From contig NZ_BMYK01000002.1 of assembly GCF_014652235.1 (NCBI RefSeq), positions 370,701 to 434,700 of the forward strand: a stretch of DNA of 64,000 bases, read 5' to 3'. Numbering within the stretch: position 1 is the first letter of the stretch; each line of letters starts with the position of its first letter. The DNA comes from Pseudorhodoferax aquiterrae (GTDB lineage: Bacteria > Pseudomonadota > Gammaproteobacteria > Burkholderiales > Burkholderiaceae_C). The notes under the pieces are model-generated. The model ran no database searches and had not been told where the DNA came from. It worked only from the letters and a program-made list of their open reading frames with translations. The position numbers and the translations under genes were made by a program. Positions 21,722-28,551 of this stretch are shown here, one piece after another.

Positions 21722-22306
21722 ATGAAGAAGAGAGTTGGCGCAGTACTGGGGATCGCGGCGTGGTGTGTTAGCGCGCAAGCCGCATACGTGGCATGGAACA
21801 TCACAGGGTTCGCATTGGACTATGAAGATCGCTTGACACCATTTCATGCTTGGATCGGCATCGATACGCAATACCTGAAACAGACCGACCCAGGCAGCAC
21901 GATAGGAATGTCAAATGTGGGAGCCACCTTCAGGTGGGGGGCCCGCGGAATCGGGGGGTGCGAGGGGTCAGGCTACGCGACCATGTCGACTACGGACGAC
22001 TCATTTCACGTCTCCGGGACAGATTCGACCAACGACTGCTCGCTTTCCGTATCGGTCTGGGGGCCGGGCATCGGGCAGACGGGGCCATTCGATTCCATCT
22101 ACGACAGCTGGGACCGCAAATTTTCCGCGTATACCTACATGCCTGGCATCCAGTACGTGGTGTATGGCGGCAGCCACAACCCGATCTTTTCGGCGGTCCA
22201 AGTCACTGCTGCGCACCAGAGCGTCCCCGAACCCTCCCCCGTCGGCCTTATTGGTGCTGGCCTGGCTGGACTGCTCTGGGTGCGCCGGCGCAAGGACGAG
22301 AGATAA
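21722..22306 (+). CDS. PEP-CTERM sorting-signal protein inside the prophage
   Basis: The 194-residue protein has a Sec signal peptide (MKKRVGAVLGIAAWCVSAQA), a beta-rich, Gly/Ser/Thr/Asp-rich exported body with two cysteines, and the C-terminal tripartite PEP-CTERM signal: VPEPSPVG, a short hydrophobic segment (LIGAGLAGLLWV) and a basic end RRRKDER. Such proteins are processed and sorted by exosortase, a host function not in this window. AAGGAAATCAGC precedes the start. Lower GC than neighbours and exported fate suggest a gene captured from a host. Its role in the lysogen is unknown. Confidence 0.85.
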   Translation: MKKRVGAVLGIAAWCVSAQAAYVAWNITGFALDYEDRLTPFHAWIGIDTQYLKQTDPGSTIGMSNVGATFRWGARGIGGCEGSGYATMSTTDDSFHVSGTDSTNDCSLSVSVWGPGIGQTGPFDSIYDSWDRKFSAYTYMPGIQYVVYGGSHNPIFSAVQVTAAHQSVPEPSPVGLIGAGLAGLLWVRRRKDER

Positions 22307-22353
22307 ATGCACGGCCCCGACGTCACGTCTTCCTGCAGCCATTTGCGCGTGAA

Positions 22354-22653
22354 ATGGCAGTGCTGATAGAAGGCCAATCCTTCGATTCAAGGCCGGAATG
22401 GATCGACGGGAGGCACTACCTCCGATGCACCTTCAAGAACACGCCTTTGGTCTATGCCGGCGGCGAACTTCCCTCGTTCGAAAGTTGCACGCTCGACGGC
22501 GTTGGCTTTCAATTCGACGGTCCTGCCGGACGCACTCTTGAGATGATGAGAGTTCTGAACTCGCTTGGGGCGCCATTCGTTCAAGCCGCCTTCGACTTCA
22601 TCCGGTCCCCGCATCCGAACGTCACAGGTAACAAGCATGCCCGGGACGAGTAG
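22354..22653 (+). CDS. small soluble protein of beta-helix-like pattern, lysogeny cassette
   Basis: I use the ATG at 22354 (MAVLIEGQSFDSRPEWIDGR). The 99-residue product has short repeated strand units with aromatic or cysteine positions (HYLRCTFKNTPLVYAGGELP, FESCTLDGVGFQFDGPAG) recalling pentapeptide or beta-helix folds, then two helices. I have seen this pattern in other proteobacterial prophage proteins, function unknown. The stop overlaps the following membrane protein gene by 17 bp, so the two are probably made together. Confidence 0.7.
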   Translation: MAVLIEGQSFDSRPEWIDGRHYLRCTFKNTPLVYAGGELPSFESCTLDGVGFQFDGPAGRTLEMMRVLNSLGAPFVQAAFDFIRSPHPNVTGNKHARDE

Positions 22654-23122
22654 CGCCTCGCCGCCAGCCGGTTGGCCCGACATGGACGAAGCGATCGCCG
22701 CGAAAAACAACACACTCCGTGGGGAAGGCAGGATTCCGCTTTTCGTCCCGGGCGGCGGCCACAACGCCCCACCTCCAGGCCCTCCCCCTGGTCCTGGCGT
22801 GTTTAGCCCCCATAATGAACCCATGGAACCCCGCGTCTCGGCATTGGAAGCTCGACTAGACACCTTGGTGCCAAACTTGGCTACCAAGAGCGATCTTGCC
22901 GAGCTCAAGACCGACATGCACAAGGGGTTCAGCGAGATGACGAAGTGGATCGTCGGCAGTGCAGTCGCGGGAATGGCGGTCTTCATCACTGTCATGACAT
23001 TTGTGTTGAACAACGCAGTTCCGAAGGTGCCGGCCGCCACGCCAGCCCAGCAGGCTCCAGTCATCATCAACTTGCCGGCCGCGCCTGCGCCCGTTGTTCC
23101 AACGCAGACGCCAAGCAAGTAG
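22637..23122 (+). CDS. Pro-rich membrane protein with coiled coil, lysogeny cassette
   Basis: The ATG at 22637 (MPGTSSASPPAGWPDMDEAI) is preceded by AGGTAA. The 161-residue protein has a soluble N-terminus rich in Pro/Gly (residues 40-60), a coiled-coil stretch (VSALEARLDTLVPNLATKSD), one membrane helix (WIVGSAVAGMAVFITVMTFV, about residues 105-125) and a Pro/Ala-rich periplasmic or cytoplasmic tail. It overlaps its partner gene at 22354. Architecture resembles XhlA-like or exclusion membrane proteins but has no diagnostic motif. Confidence 0.72.
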   Translation: MPGTSSASPPAGWPDMDEAIAAKNNTLRGEGRIPLFVPGGGHNAPPPGPPPGPGVFSPHNEPMEPRVSALEARLDTLVPNLATKSDLAELKTDMHKGFSEMTKWIVGSAVAGMAVFITVMTFVLNNAVPKVPAATPAQQAPVIINLPAAPAPVVPTQTPSK

Positions 23123-23141
23123 GCTCGGGCCATCTAACGCC

Positions 23142-23161
23142 AAGCCGCCTCAGGGCGGCTT
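23142..23161 (+). terminator. terminator after the repressor-lysogeny operon
   Basis: AAGCCGCC and GGCGGCTT form an 8-bp stem with a TCAG loop 20 bases past the last stop. Only a short T stretch follows (TTTGCT, including stem bases), so efficiency is uncertain. It would separate the lysogenic operon from the early-left region. Confidence 0.6.
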
Positions 23162-23164
23162 TGC

Positions 23165-23410
23165 TCATTCGGCGAGCCGGTCCAGCGGGTGATCGTCTTC
23201 TTCCAGCCCCCCAAAAGGGAAGTCGGCAGCCGTAGGCGGCCTGATCTTCCGTAGCGCCGCATCCCCTGCCCGCTCGTCCTGAGCGCACAGCCAGGCCTGG
23301 GCGTGCCCATCCTCCTGGCCTTGCAGCAACAAGCAGCCATTGCTGACCCTGACCACCTCGGCGTGCAGCAACCTGGCCTGAACCCGCCCTACTCCGCGCA
23401 TCTCGGCCAT
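23165..23410 (-). CDS. hypothetical 81-aa protein between lysogeny cassette and OL
   Basis: A minus-strand frame from ATG 23410 (MAEMRGVGRVQARLLHAEVV) with a globular-looking composition: RVSNGCLLLQGQEDGHAQAW, an acidic-aromatic end FPFGGLEEDDHPLDRLAE. A second ATG three codons in is equally good. Similar short proteins with a GCLLLxGxxDGH stretch seem familiar from Burkholderiales phages, but I cannot name a family. It reads away from the OL operators and could be driven from there. Coding status moderately likely. Confidence 0.5.
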   Translation of the reverse strand: MAEMRGVGRVQARLLHAEVVRVSNGCLLLQGQEDGHAQAWLCAQDERAGDAALRKIRPPTAADFPFGGLEEDDHPLDRLAE

Positions 23411-23488
23411 TCGCGCCGGGCCGTTGCCTGCGCCGAAGACCAAAGGAGCAAAGCAACGCCGGCGCTGGAAAAAAAAATATGCAAATAA

Positions 23489-23502
23489 ATACCTTTGGGT
23501 AT
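23489..23502. promoter_or_regulatory. operator OL1 (left)
   Basis: ATACCTTTGGGTAT is a perfect ATACC-N4-GGTAT palindrome; its last base is the first base of the PL -35 box. Confidence 0.72.
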
Positions 23503-23530
23503 TTACAAACAAGATACCTATGGGTATCGT
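23502..23530 (+). promoter_or_regulatory. early-left promoter PL
   Basis: -35 TTTACA (23502-23507), 17-bp spacer, -10 TATCGT (23525-23530), predicted start near 23537. An A-rich run of nine A (23469-23477) lies upstream and may act as an UP element. Both hexamers are touched by operators with the same overlaps as at PR. It would transcribe the ERF-YqaJ-SSB operon. Confidence 0.72.
23514..23527. promoter_or_regulatory. operator OL2 (left)
   Basis: ATACCTATGGGTAT is a perfect ATACC-N4-GGTAT palindrome, 25 bp from OL1, covering three bases of the PL -10 box. Confidence 0.72.
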
Positions 23531-23974
23531 AGGACCCATCGCAGCGCACACCGCAGCGAACCGGCCAGATGGTCAACCGGCGTCGAAAAGATGGGAAGGG
23601 GGAGCCGAGGCGCAATTGCGCGGTAGGCGCTGATCCTGTGGAGCCATGAAGGTGCTGCCCCTGCACCGCAGAGGATGGGGCGTCGTGAGTTCTGGAGCCG
23701 GCTCGACCGGGAAGAGCCAGAACGAAATCCACAGCCTTGCGTGCAGGGCTGCGGTTTCTGAACACCCCGCTAGGCCGGACCAAGCCGGCCGCGCCCAGGG
23801 GCAAATGGGCGCGCCTTTCACCCCTGCGGCGGGGGCACTTGGATGCCGGTAGCGGCGCAGATAGTGATCTGCTTTCTGGCGGCCAGCAGCCAGAACCGAA
23901 CACCTTCACCAGGCCCGCCACGCGCGGGCTTTTTTGCGGCCGCGCGCCGCTCACCCAGAACACAGGAGGCAGCC
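23531..23974 (+). other. long leader of the early-left operon
   Basis: About 440 bp between PL and the first convincing gene. It contains a terminator (23911-23935) and one weak open frame, 23646-23852 (68 codons, MKVLPLHRRGWGVVSSGAGS), with a poor ribosome site and no basic RNA-binding stretch, so I do not call it a gene. The space is where lambda carries nutL and N. An antitermination signal or leader RNA is plausible; no BoxA-like element was confirmed. Confidence 0.45.
23911..23935 (+). terminator. intrinsic terminator inside the early-left leader
   Basis: GCCCGC (23913-23918) and GCGGGC (23924-23929) form a stem, extendable by G-U and A-U pairs, around a 5-base loop, followed by six T. 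It sits 40 bp before the first gene of the operon and would stop PL transcription unless overridden. Confidence 0.75.
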
Positions 23975-24220
23975 TTGGACAACAAGAGCACTGCTTTGCG
24001 CGGGCCGAGCCGCTACCGCGTGGTGGCCGTGCGCAGCTTGCGCCGAACCGAGAAAACACCAGCAGGCCAGCGCACCGAGGAGCGGGTGCAGAACATCTTC
24101 ACGCTGGGCCCGTACCGGTGGAAGCTGCACGCCCGCCTCGTCGCCTGGCTCAACCGCTTCGACCGTGGCGGCTGGGTCCAGCGCTGCACGGTCGAGCAGA
24201 CCGCAGAAGGAGCCGAGTGA
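23975..24220 (+). CDS. first gene of early-left operon, TTG start, 81 aa
   Basis: A perfect AGGAGG (23964-23969) five bases upstream of TTG 23975 decides the start; no ATG or GTG is better placed. The product (LDNKSTALRGPSRYRVVAVR) is very basic and helical, with TLGPYRWKLHARLVAWLNRF and an acidic end. A small, basic protein as the first product of this operon could be a nucleic-acid binding regulator (antiterminator N has this place and charge), but no arginine-rich N-like motif is clear. Its stop overlaps the next start. Confidence 0.68.
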   Translation: MDNKSTALRGPSRYRVVAVRSLRRTEKTPAGQRTEERVQNIFTLGPYRWKLHARLVAWLNRFDRGGWVQRCTVEQTAEGAE

Positions 24221-24477
24221 TGAGTCGCTACACCGACGACTTCAGGGCGCTCAACGCCATGCGCCGCGCCCAGGCCAAGCACGAAGCCGGGCCTCGCATT
24301 GATGCAGATGGCTTCACGATGGCCGACCACCTGCGGGAGCTCGAGCTGACTGTGGCCAACCTCAAGCGAGCGGTCAACGCCGGCGTGCCGGGCTCGATCG
24401 TCTTCGAAGGGGGCCAGGCAGTAGCACGCATCCGCGCGATCACATGCCTGGCCAGAGTGCAGGAGCTCCTGTCATGA
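24220..24477 (+). CDS. small phage protein, 85 aa
   Basis: ATG 24220 shares a base with the preceding stop (TGATG). The product MSRYTDDFRALNAMRRAQAK is helical with a possible coiled coil (LRELELTVANLKRAVNAGVP). The stop overlaps the next start by four bases. Function unknown. Confidence 0.68.
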   Translation: MSRYTDDFRALNAMRRAQAKHEAGPRIDADGFTMADHLRELELTVANLKRAVNAGVPGSIVFEGGQAVARIRAITCLARVQELLS

Positions 24478-24776
24478 GCACCCTGCCCCGCCCTTTGACC
24501 GCGCCGCAGATTACGTTCATCGAGCTGCAGCGCCGCAACCTGATGGAACAGCGCGCTGCCGAGTTCACGGCTGAGCAGTTCGCCAGTCGCGAGCCCATCG
24601 GCGCCGACCCGCGCGTCCTGGACTTCATGCGCCGACGCGGCGGCAGCTTCATCTCGCGCCTGGCTGAAGCCTGGCTGCGCGCAGACCCCATCAACAGCGC
24701 CAAGTTGTCCATGGCCTTCGCGGACCAGTACCGCGACTACGCCAAGCAGCTGGCCGCAGCAGGAGCACAGGCATGA
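24474..24776 (+). CDS. small phage protein, 100 aa
   Basis: ATG 24474 in an ATGA overlap. The product (MSTLPRPLTAPQITFIELQR) is helical; the C-terminal section SFISRLAEAWLRADPINSAK resembles small phage proteins near recombination genes. No named family. Confidence 0.68.
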   Translation: MSTLPRPLTAPQITFIELQRRNLMEQRAAEFTAEQFASREPIGADPRVLDFMRRRGGSFISRLAEAWLRADPINSAKLSMAFADQYRDYAKQLAAAGAQA

Positions 24777-24982
24777 CGCCCTACAACACCGGCAAAGTGC
24801 AGATCGGCCGCTTCTACGCGCCGCCCGCCCGCACCCAGCAGAGCGACACCGAGCTGCAGCTGCAGCGCGCACTCATCGACCCGGGCTGCGCGCGCATGTG
24901 CCGCCAGGACAAGGCCATCACAGCGTTCTGCCTGGTCGTGCTGGCCGGCGTCATCGCAGCTGCCGTGGCGGGGTGGGTATGA
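24773..24982 (+). CDS. small single-TM phage protein, 69 aa
   Basis: A soluble 45-residue part (MTPYNTGKVQIGRFYAPPAR) is followed by a membrane helix at the very C-terminus (ITAFCLVVLAGVIAAAVAGW). ATGA overlaps on both sides. May act on the host envelope or anchor a complex; unknown. Confidence 0.68.
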   Translation: MTPYNTGKVQIGRFYAPPARTQQSDTELQLQRALIDPGCARMCRQDKAITAFCLVVLAGVIAAAVAGWV

Positions 24983-25194
24983 ACGCCTGCACCGCCAACG
25001 CCTGCGGGTCGGGCAAGCGCCCCTGTCCTTGCCCCGAGGCCTGCCAGATCCCCGAGCTTCCGCCAGTCAAGCAGTTCGACAAGGTCGACGACGCGGTGCT
25101 GATCTTCGCATTCGCTGCGCTGGTCGGCCTGCTGATCGCCCTGGTCGTGTTCATCGCCCGCAACCCGTACCTGTTCGCCAACCTCTTCTTCTGA
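24979..25194 (+). CDS. small single-TM phage protein with cysteine-rich N-terminus, 71 aa
   Basis: MNACTANACGSGKRPCPCPE carries five cysteines in 22 residues, then a charged linker and a membrane helix (AVLIFAFAALVGLLIALVVF) before a short tail NPYLFANLFF. The Cys cluster could bind a metal. Coupled by ATGA to the gene before; the two TM genes may be a functional pair. Confidence 0.68.
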   Translation: MNACTANACGSGKRPCPCPEACQIPELPPVKQFDKVDDAVLIFAFAALVGLLIALVVFIARNPYLFANLFF

Positions 25195-25201
25195 GCGCAC
25201 C

Positions 25202-26272
25202 ATGGCCAAAGAAACCACAGACCTTGCCGTCCTGCCGCCCTTGGAATCGGTGCGGCAGGTTTTCACCACCGCGAAGGGCCTGGACCCCTACCTCGCGCAC
25301 ATCCGCGCCGAGCTGGACAAGTTCGAGGGCGACGTGTCCACCAAGAAGGGCCGCGATGCCATCGCCTCGATGGCCTACAAGGTCGCCAAGGGCAAGACGG
25401 CGCTGGACAACCTGGGCAAAGACTTGGTGGCCGAAATGAAGAAGGAGCCAGCCTTGGTCGATGCCGAGCGCAAGCGCATGCGCGACCTGCTGGACCTCTG
25501 GAAGGATGAGATCCGCCAGCCTCTGACCGACTGGGAGAAGGCCGAGGAGGCCCGCCAGCAGCGGCACCGCGACCGCATCGCCGAGATTCAGAACGCCGGC
25601 CGCGACCTCGACGGCTTCGACAGCGACATGCTGGCCCACCGGCTGGCTGAGGTCGAAGAGATCGTCGTCGACGAGAAGTACGAGGAGTTCACAGCCGAGG
25701 TCGCGATGGTCAAGGACCGCGCGATCACTGCGCTGCGCACGGCGCTGGCCGCCCGCGTCAAACACGAGAACGAGCAGGCTGAGCTCACCCGGTTGCGCCA
25801 AGAAGCCGCGGCGCGCGAGCAGAAGGATCGCGAGGAGCGCATCGCCCGCGAGGCTGCCGAGCGCGCCCAGCGAGAAGCGGCCGAAAAGGCCCAGGCCGAG
25901 CGCGATGCCGCGACCCGCCGCGAAGCCGAGGCCGCCGCAGCGGCCGAACGCCGCGAGTTGGAGCTGCGCCTGGCCCACGAGAAGGCTGAGCGCGAGAAGG
26001 CCGAAACCCTGCAGCGCCTGCAGGAAGCCAAGGCCGAGACCGAACGCCGCGCCCAGCAGGCCGTCGAGGAGGAGCGCCGCCGCGCTGCCGCAGCGAAGGC
26101 TGAGGAAGAAGAAGCCGCCCGCCGCCGCGAAGCCGACCGCACCCACAAGGCCCAAATCAACCGCGCCGCGCTCGACGCATTCGTCAAAGGCGGCCTGTCC
26201 GAGGAATGCGCGCGCACCGCGATCACGCTGATCGCCAAGCGCTCGATCCCCGCCATCTCCATCACCTACTGA
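25202..26272 (+). CDS. coiled-coil phage protein upstream of ERF
   Basis: The 356-residue protein has a helical N-terminal domain (residues 1-140), then an unbroken Ala/Glu/Arg-rich coiled coil of about 150 residues (from VKHENEQAELTRLRQEAAAR to about 310) and a short C-terminal domain LDAFVKGGLSEECARTAITL ending in IPAISITY. Similar long coiled-coil proteins, unnamed to me, accompany single-strand annealing genes in lambdoid phages. A structural or accessory role in recombination is likely but unproved. Confidence 0.8.
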   Translation: MAKETTDLAVLPPLESVRQVFTTAKGLDPYLAHIRAELDKFEGDVSTKKGRDAIASMAYKVAKGKTALDNLGKDLVAEMKKEPALVDAERKRMRDLLDLWKDEIRQPLTDWEKAEEARQQRHRDRIAEIQNAGRDLDGFDSDMLAHRLAEVEEIVVDEKYEEFTAEVAMVKDRAITALRTALAARVKHENEQAELTRLRQEAAAREQKDREERIAREAAERAQREAAEKAQAERDAATRREAEAAAAAERRELELRLAHEKAEREKAETLQRLQEAKAETERRAQQAVEEERRRAAAAKAEEEEAARRREADRTHKAQINRAALDAFVKGGLSEECARTAITLIAKRSIPAISITY

Positions 26273-26280
26273 GGACCGCC

Positions 26281-27021
26281 ATGAACGCCATCGTTCAACA
26301 AGAGGCCCGCGCCGTCGCGGCGCAATCGCAGCCCATCGACACGTCGCCCTTCGGGCGCTTCCTCGCCGCGCAGCAGGCCGGCATGTCGCTCGACCAGATC
26401 GAACGCATGATGGGCATGCAGATCGAGTGGGAGAAGCGGGAGAGCGAGAAGGCCTACAACGCGGCGTTCGCGGCATTCAAAGCCGAGGCCGTGAGGATCT
26501 TCAAGGGCCGCACCGTCACGGACGGCCCGCTGAAAGGCCGCGCCTACGCCGAGCTGCACGATGTCGTCGATGCCGTCACGCCGGCCCTGTCCCGCCACGG
26601 TCTCAGCGCCTCATGGAAGCTGACCCGGGATGAGAAGGACTGGCTGGAAGTGACGTGCACGCTGAAGCACATCAGTGGCCACGCAGAAGTCGTCAGCATG
26701 GGCGGACCGCCCGACGCCGGCGGCGCCAAGAACCCACTGCAGGCGCGGGCCAGTACCAAGAGCTACCTGGAGCGCTACACGCTCAAGGCCATCTGCGGGG
26801 TGGCTGAGGGCGGCGACGACACGGACGGCGAGGCGCCGCCAGCTCCTGTTCCGCTGGAGTTGCTGGCTCCTGCGCGCGAGGCCGCCGCGAAAGGCTGGGC
26901 GGCCCTGGCCAAACACATCAAGGGCCTGACTGAGCAGCAGCGCCAAGCCCTGGACCCCGAGAGCTACGCCCTCAAGAAGGCCGCGAAGGAAGCGGACGCC
27001 GCAAAGGATAAGCAAGCATGA
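26281..27021 (+). CDS. ERF-family single-strand annealing recombinase
   Basis: ATG 26281 (MNAIVQQEARAVAAQSQPID), nine bases after the preceding stop. The 246-residue protein shows the ERF pattern: KAYNAAFAAFKAEAVRIFKG, KGRAYAELHDVVDAVTPALS, HGLSASWKL, then TLKHISGHAEVVSMGGPPD and TKSYLERYTLKAICGVAEGG. ERF proteins such as P22 Erf form rings and anneal complementary single strands, so this protein and the exonuclease downstream form a Red-like pair. The C-terminal helical end may contact partners. Confidence 0.9.
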   Translation: MNAIVQQEARAVAAQSQPIDTSPFGRFLAAQQAGMSLDQIERMMGMQIEWEKRESEKAYNAAFAAFKAEAVRIFKGRTVTDGPLKGRAYAELHDVVDAVTPALSRHGLSASWKLTRDEKDWLEVTCTLKHISGHAEVVSMGGPPDAGGAKNPLQARASTKSYLERYTLKAICGVAEGGDDTDGEAPPAPVPLELLAPAREAAAKGWAALAKHIKGLTEQQRQALDPESYALKKAAKEADAAKDKQA

Positions 27022-27671
27022 CCATGATCCACCACACCCACGCCCAGGGCTCGCCCGAATGGCTGGAAGCCCGGCGCGGCGTCGTCACCGGCAGCCGCTT
27101 CAAGGACGCGCGCGCCAAGCTCAAGAGCGGTGCGCCGGCCCAGGCCGCCCTCTCCTACGCCCACGACACCGCGCGCGAGCGCTGCGGCGGCGTGGTTCCG
27201 GCCAAGTTTCAGAACGCGGCGATGAAGACCGGCACCGAGCAGGAGCCGATCGCCCGCCGGCTGTACGAAGCCCGCACCGGCAACCTGGTCGAGGAGGTTG
27301 GGTTCTTCACGACCGAGGACCGGCGCTTCGGCCTGTCGCCGGACGGACTCATCGACGACGACGGCGTGCTGGAGATCAAGACCATGGTCTCGAGCGACAC
27401 GCTCTTCACGGCCGTCGCTGATCAAGACCTGTCGGCCTATATGGACCAGTGCATGGGCTATCTGTGGCTGCTGGGCCGCAAGTGGGTCGACCTGTGTCTG
27501 TGGACGCCCGACTTCGCGCACCTCGTCATCCATCGCATCGAACGCGATGAAGCCGCCATCGAATCGCTGGAGAACGACATGGTCGCCTTCATGCGCCTGG
27601 TCGACAAGGCCGAAGCCACCCTGCGCGCCGCCCTGGCCGCCAACGATCAACAGGCCGCCGCGGCCGCATAA
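27018..27671 (+). CDS. YqaJ-like phage exonuclease
   Basis: The 217-residue protein ([20 protein letters not shown]) has the PD-(D/E)xK core of YqaJ and lambda Exo: [14 protein letters not shown] for the helix with E74, GLSPDGLI with D109, and LEIK with E119 and K121. It should degrade one strand of double-stranded ends to make substrate for the ERF protein, whose stop its start overlaps by four bases. Typical length. Confidence 0.93.
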   Translation: MTMIHHTHAQGSPEWLEARRGVVTGSRFKDARAKLKSGAPAQAALSYAHDTARERCGGVVPAKFQNAAMKTGTEQEPIARRLYEARTGNLVEEVGFFTTEDRRFGLSPDGLIDDDGVLEIKTMVSSDTLFTAVADQDLSAYMDQCMGYLWLLGRKWVDLCLWTPDFAHLVIHRIERDEAAIESLENDMVAFMRLVDKAEATLRAALAANDQQAAAAA

Positions 27672-27679
27672 GGAGCCCC

Positions 27680-28282
27680 ATGGCATCCGTCAACAAAGTC
27701 ATCATCGTCGGCAACCTCGGCCGCGATCCCGAGACCCGCACCTTCCCCAGCGGCGGTCACGTCTGCAACATCCGAATCGCCACCACCGACCGCTGGAAGG
27801 ACAAGCAGAGCGGCGAGATGCGCGAGCACACCGAGTGGCACAGCGTGGTCTTCCACGACCGCCTGGCCGAGATCGCCGACCAGTACCTGCGCAAGGGTGC
27901 CCAGGTCTACATCGAGGGCGCACTGCGCACCCGCAAGTGGCAGGACAAGGACGGGCAGGACCGGTACAGCACCGAGATTCGCGCCGACTCCATGCAGATG
28001 CTCGGCCAGCGCCAGGACGGCGGCGACCAGCGCGAGCAGCGCGGCCGGGACGACGGCTACGACGACCGCGGAACGCAGCGGCACCAGCAGCGCAACGACA
28101 ACCGCGGCGATTCGCGGCAGGAGCAGCGCGGCAACGGCGGCGGCCGGACGGCCCCTCCACCGCGTCGCGCGGCGCCAGCGCCGGCACCGCGTCAGGGCGG
28201 CTCCAGCGGCTTCGACGACATGGACGACGACATCCCGTTCGCAGACCCCCTCGCCCGCCGCGGCCTGCACCTCGCCGTCTGA
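27680..28282 (+). CDS. ssb: single-stranded DNA-binding protein
   Basis: An OB fold (residues 1-110: [60 protein letters not shown]) is followed by a Gly/Arg/Gln/Asp-rich linker and the acidic tip DDDIPF at 182-187. In bacterial SSB that tip is the last element; here 13 residues follow ([13 protein letters not shown]), so partner binding could be altered. Phage SSBs with an extended tail are known to me. It protects single strands for the ERF/exonuclease system. Confidence 0.93.
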   Translation: MASVNKVIIVGNLGRDPETRTFPSGGHVCNIRIATTDRWKDKQSGEMREHTEWHSVVFHDRLAEIADQYLRKGAQVYIEGALRTRKWQDKDGQDRYSTEIRADSMQMLGQRQDGGDQREQRGRDDGYDDRGTQRHQQRNDNRGDSRQEQRGNGGGRTAPPPRRAAPAPAPRQGGSSGFDDMDDDIPFADPLARRGLHLAV

Positions 28283-28284
28283 GC

Positions 28285-28551
28285 ATGGCCACCTACCCCG
28301 ATCAGCCCTGCGCCATGTGCCAGCGGCCGTTCACTCCCAAGCGGCTGCGCGCCAAGATCTGCGGCGCCTGGGAGTGCCGTAGCGCCCTGGGCGCTGCGAC
28401 CGGCGCCATGTCAACGGCAGCGCGCCGCGCCAAGGTTCCACCGCGGATCGCCCCGATCCCGGGCAAGGCTCGCACCGTGCTGCAGCCCTGCATCGCCCCC
28501 TACATCGCAAGCCTGGCAGCAGCCAGCAAGTCCATGGAAACACGAGCATGA
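28285..28551 (+). CDS. small cysteine-containing phage protein, 88 aa
   Basis: Begins MATYPDQPCAMCQRPFTPKR; C9, C12, C26 and C31 form a possible zinc site (ICGAWECRSA). The rest is a basic and helical tail. The start is two bases after the SSB stop; the end overlaps the next start by four bases. Function unknown. Confidence 0.7.
   Translation: MATYPDQPCAMCQRPFTPKRLRAKICGAWECRSALGAATGAMSTAARRAKVPPRIAPIPGKARTVLQPCIAPYIASLAAASKSMETRA

Noticed and set aside
21850..22353. Upstream extension of the 22354 gene inside the PEP-CTERM gene
   Set aside because: It is an alternative frame of the PEP-CTERM gene; the signal peptide and sorting signal show which frame is real.
23646..23852. 68-codon plus-strand frame in the early-left leader as an N-type antiterminator
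   Set aside because: Weak ribosome site and no arginine-rich RNA-binding helix; kept only as part of the leader description.
23067..24059. 330-codon minus-strand frame crossing OL and the early-left leader
   Set aside because: It passes through operators, promoter and terminator, has no start signal and ends as Arg/Pro/Gly-rich low-complexity sequence.
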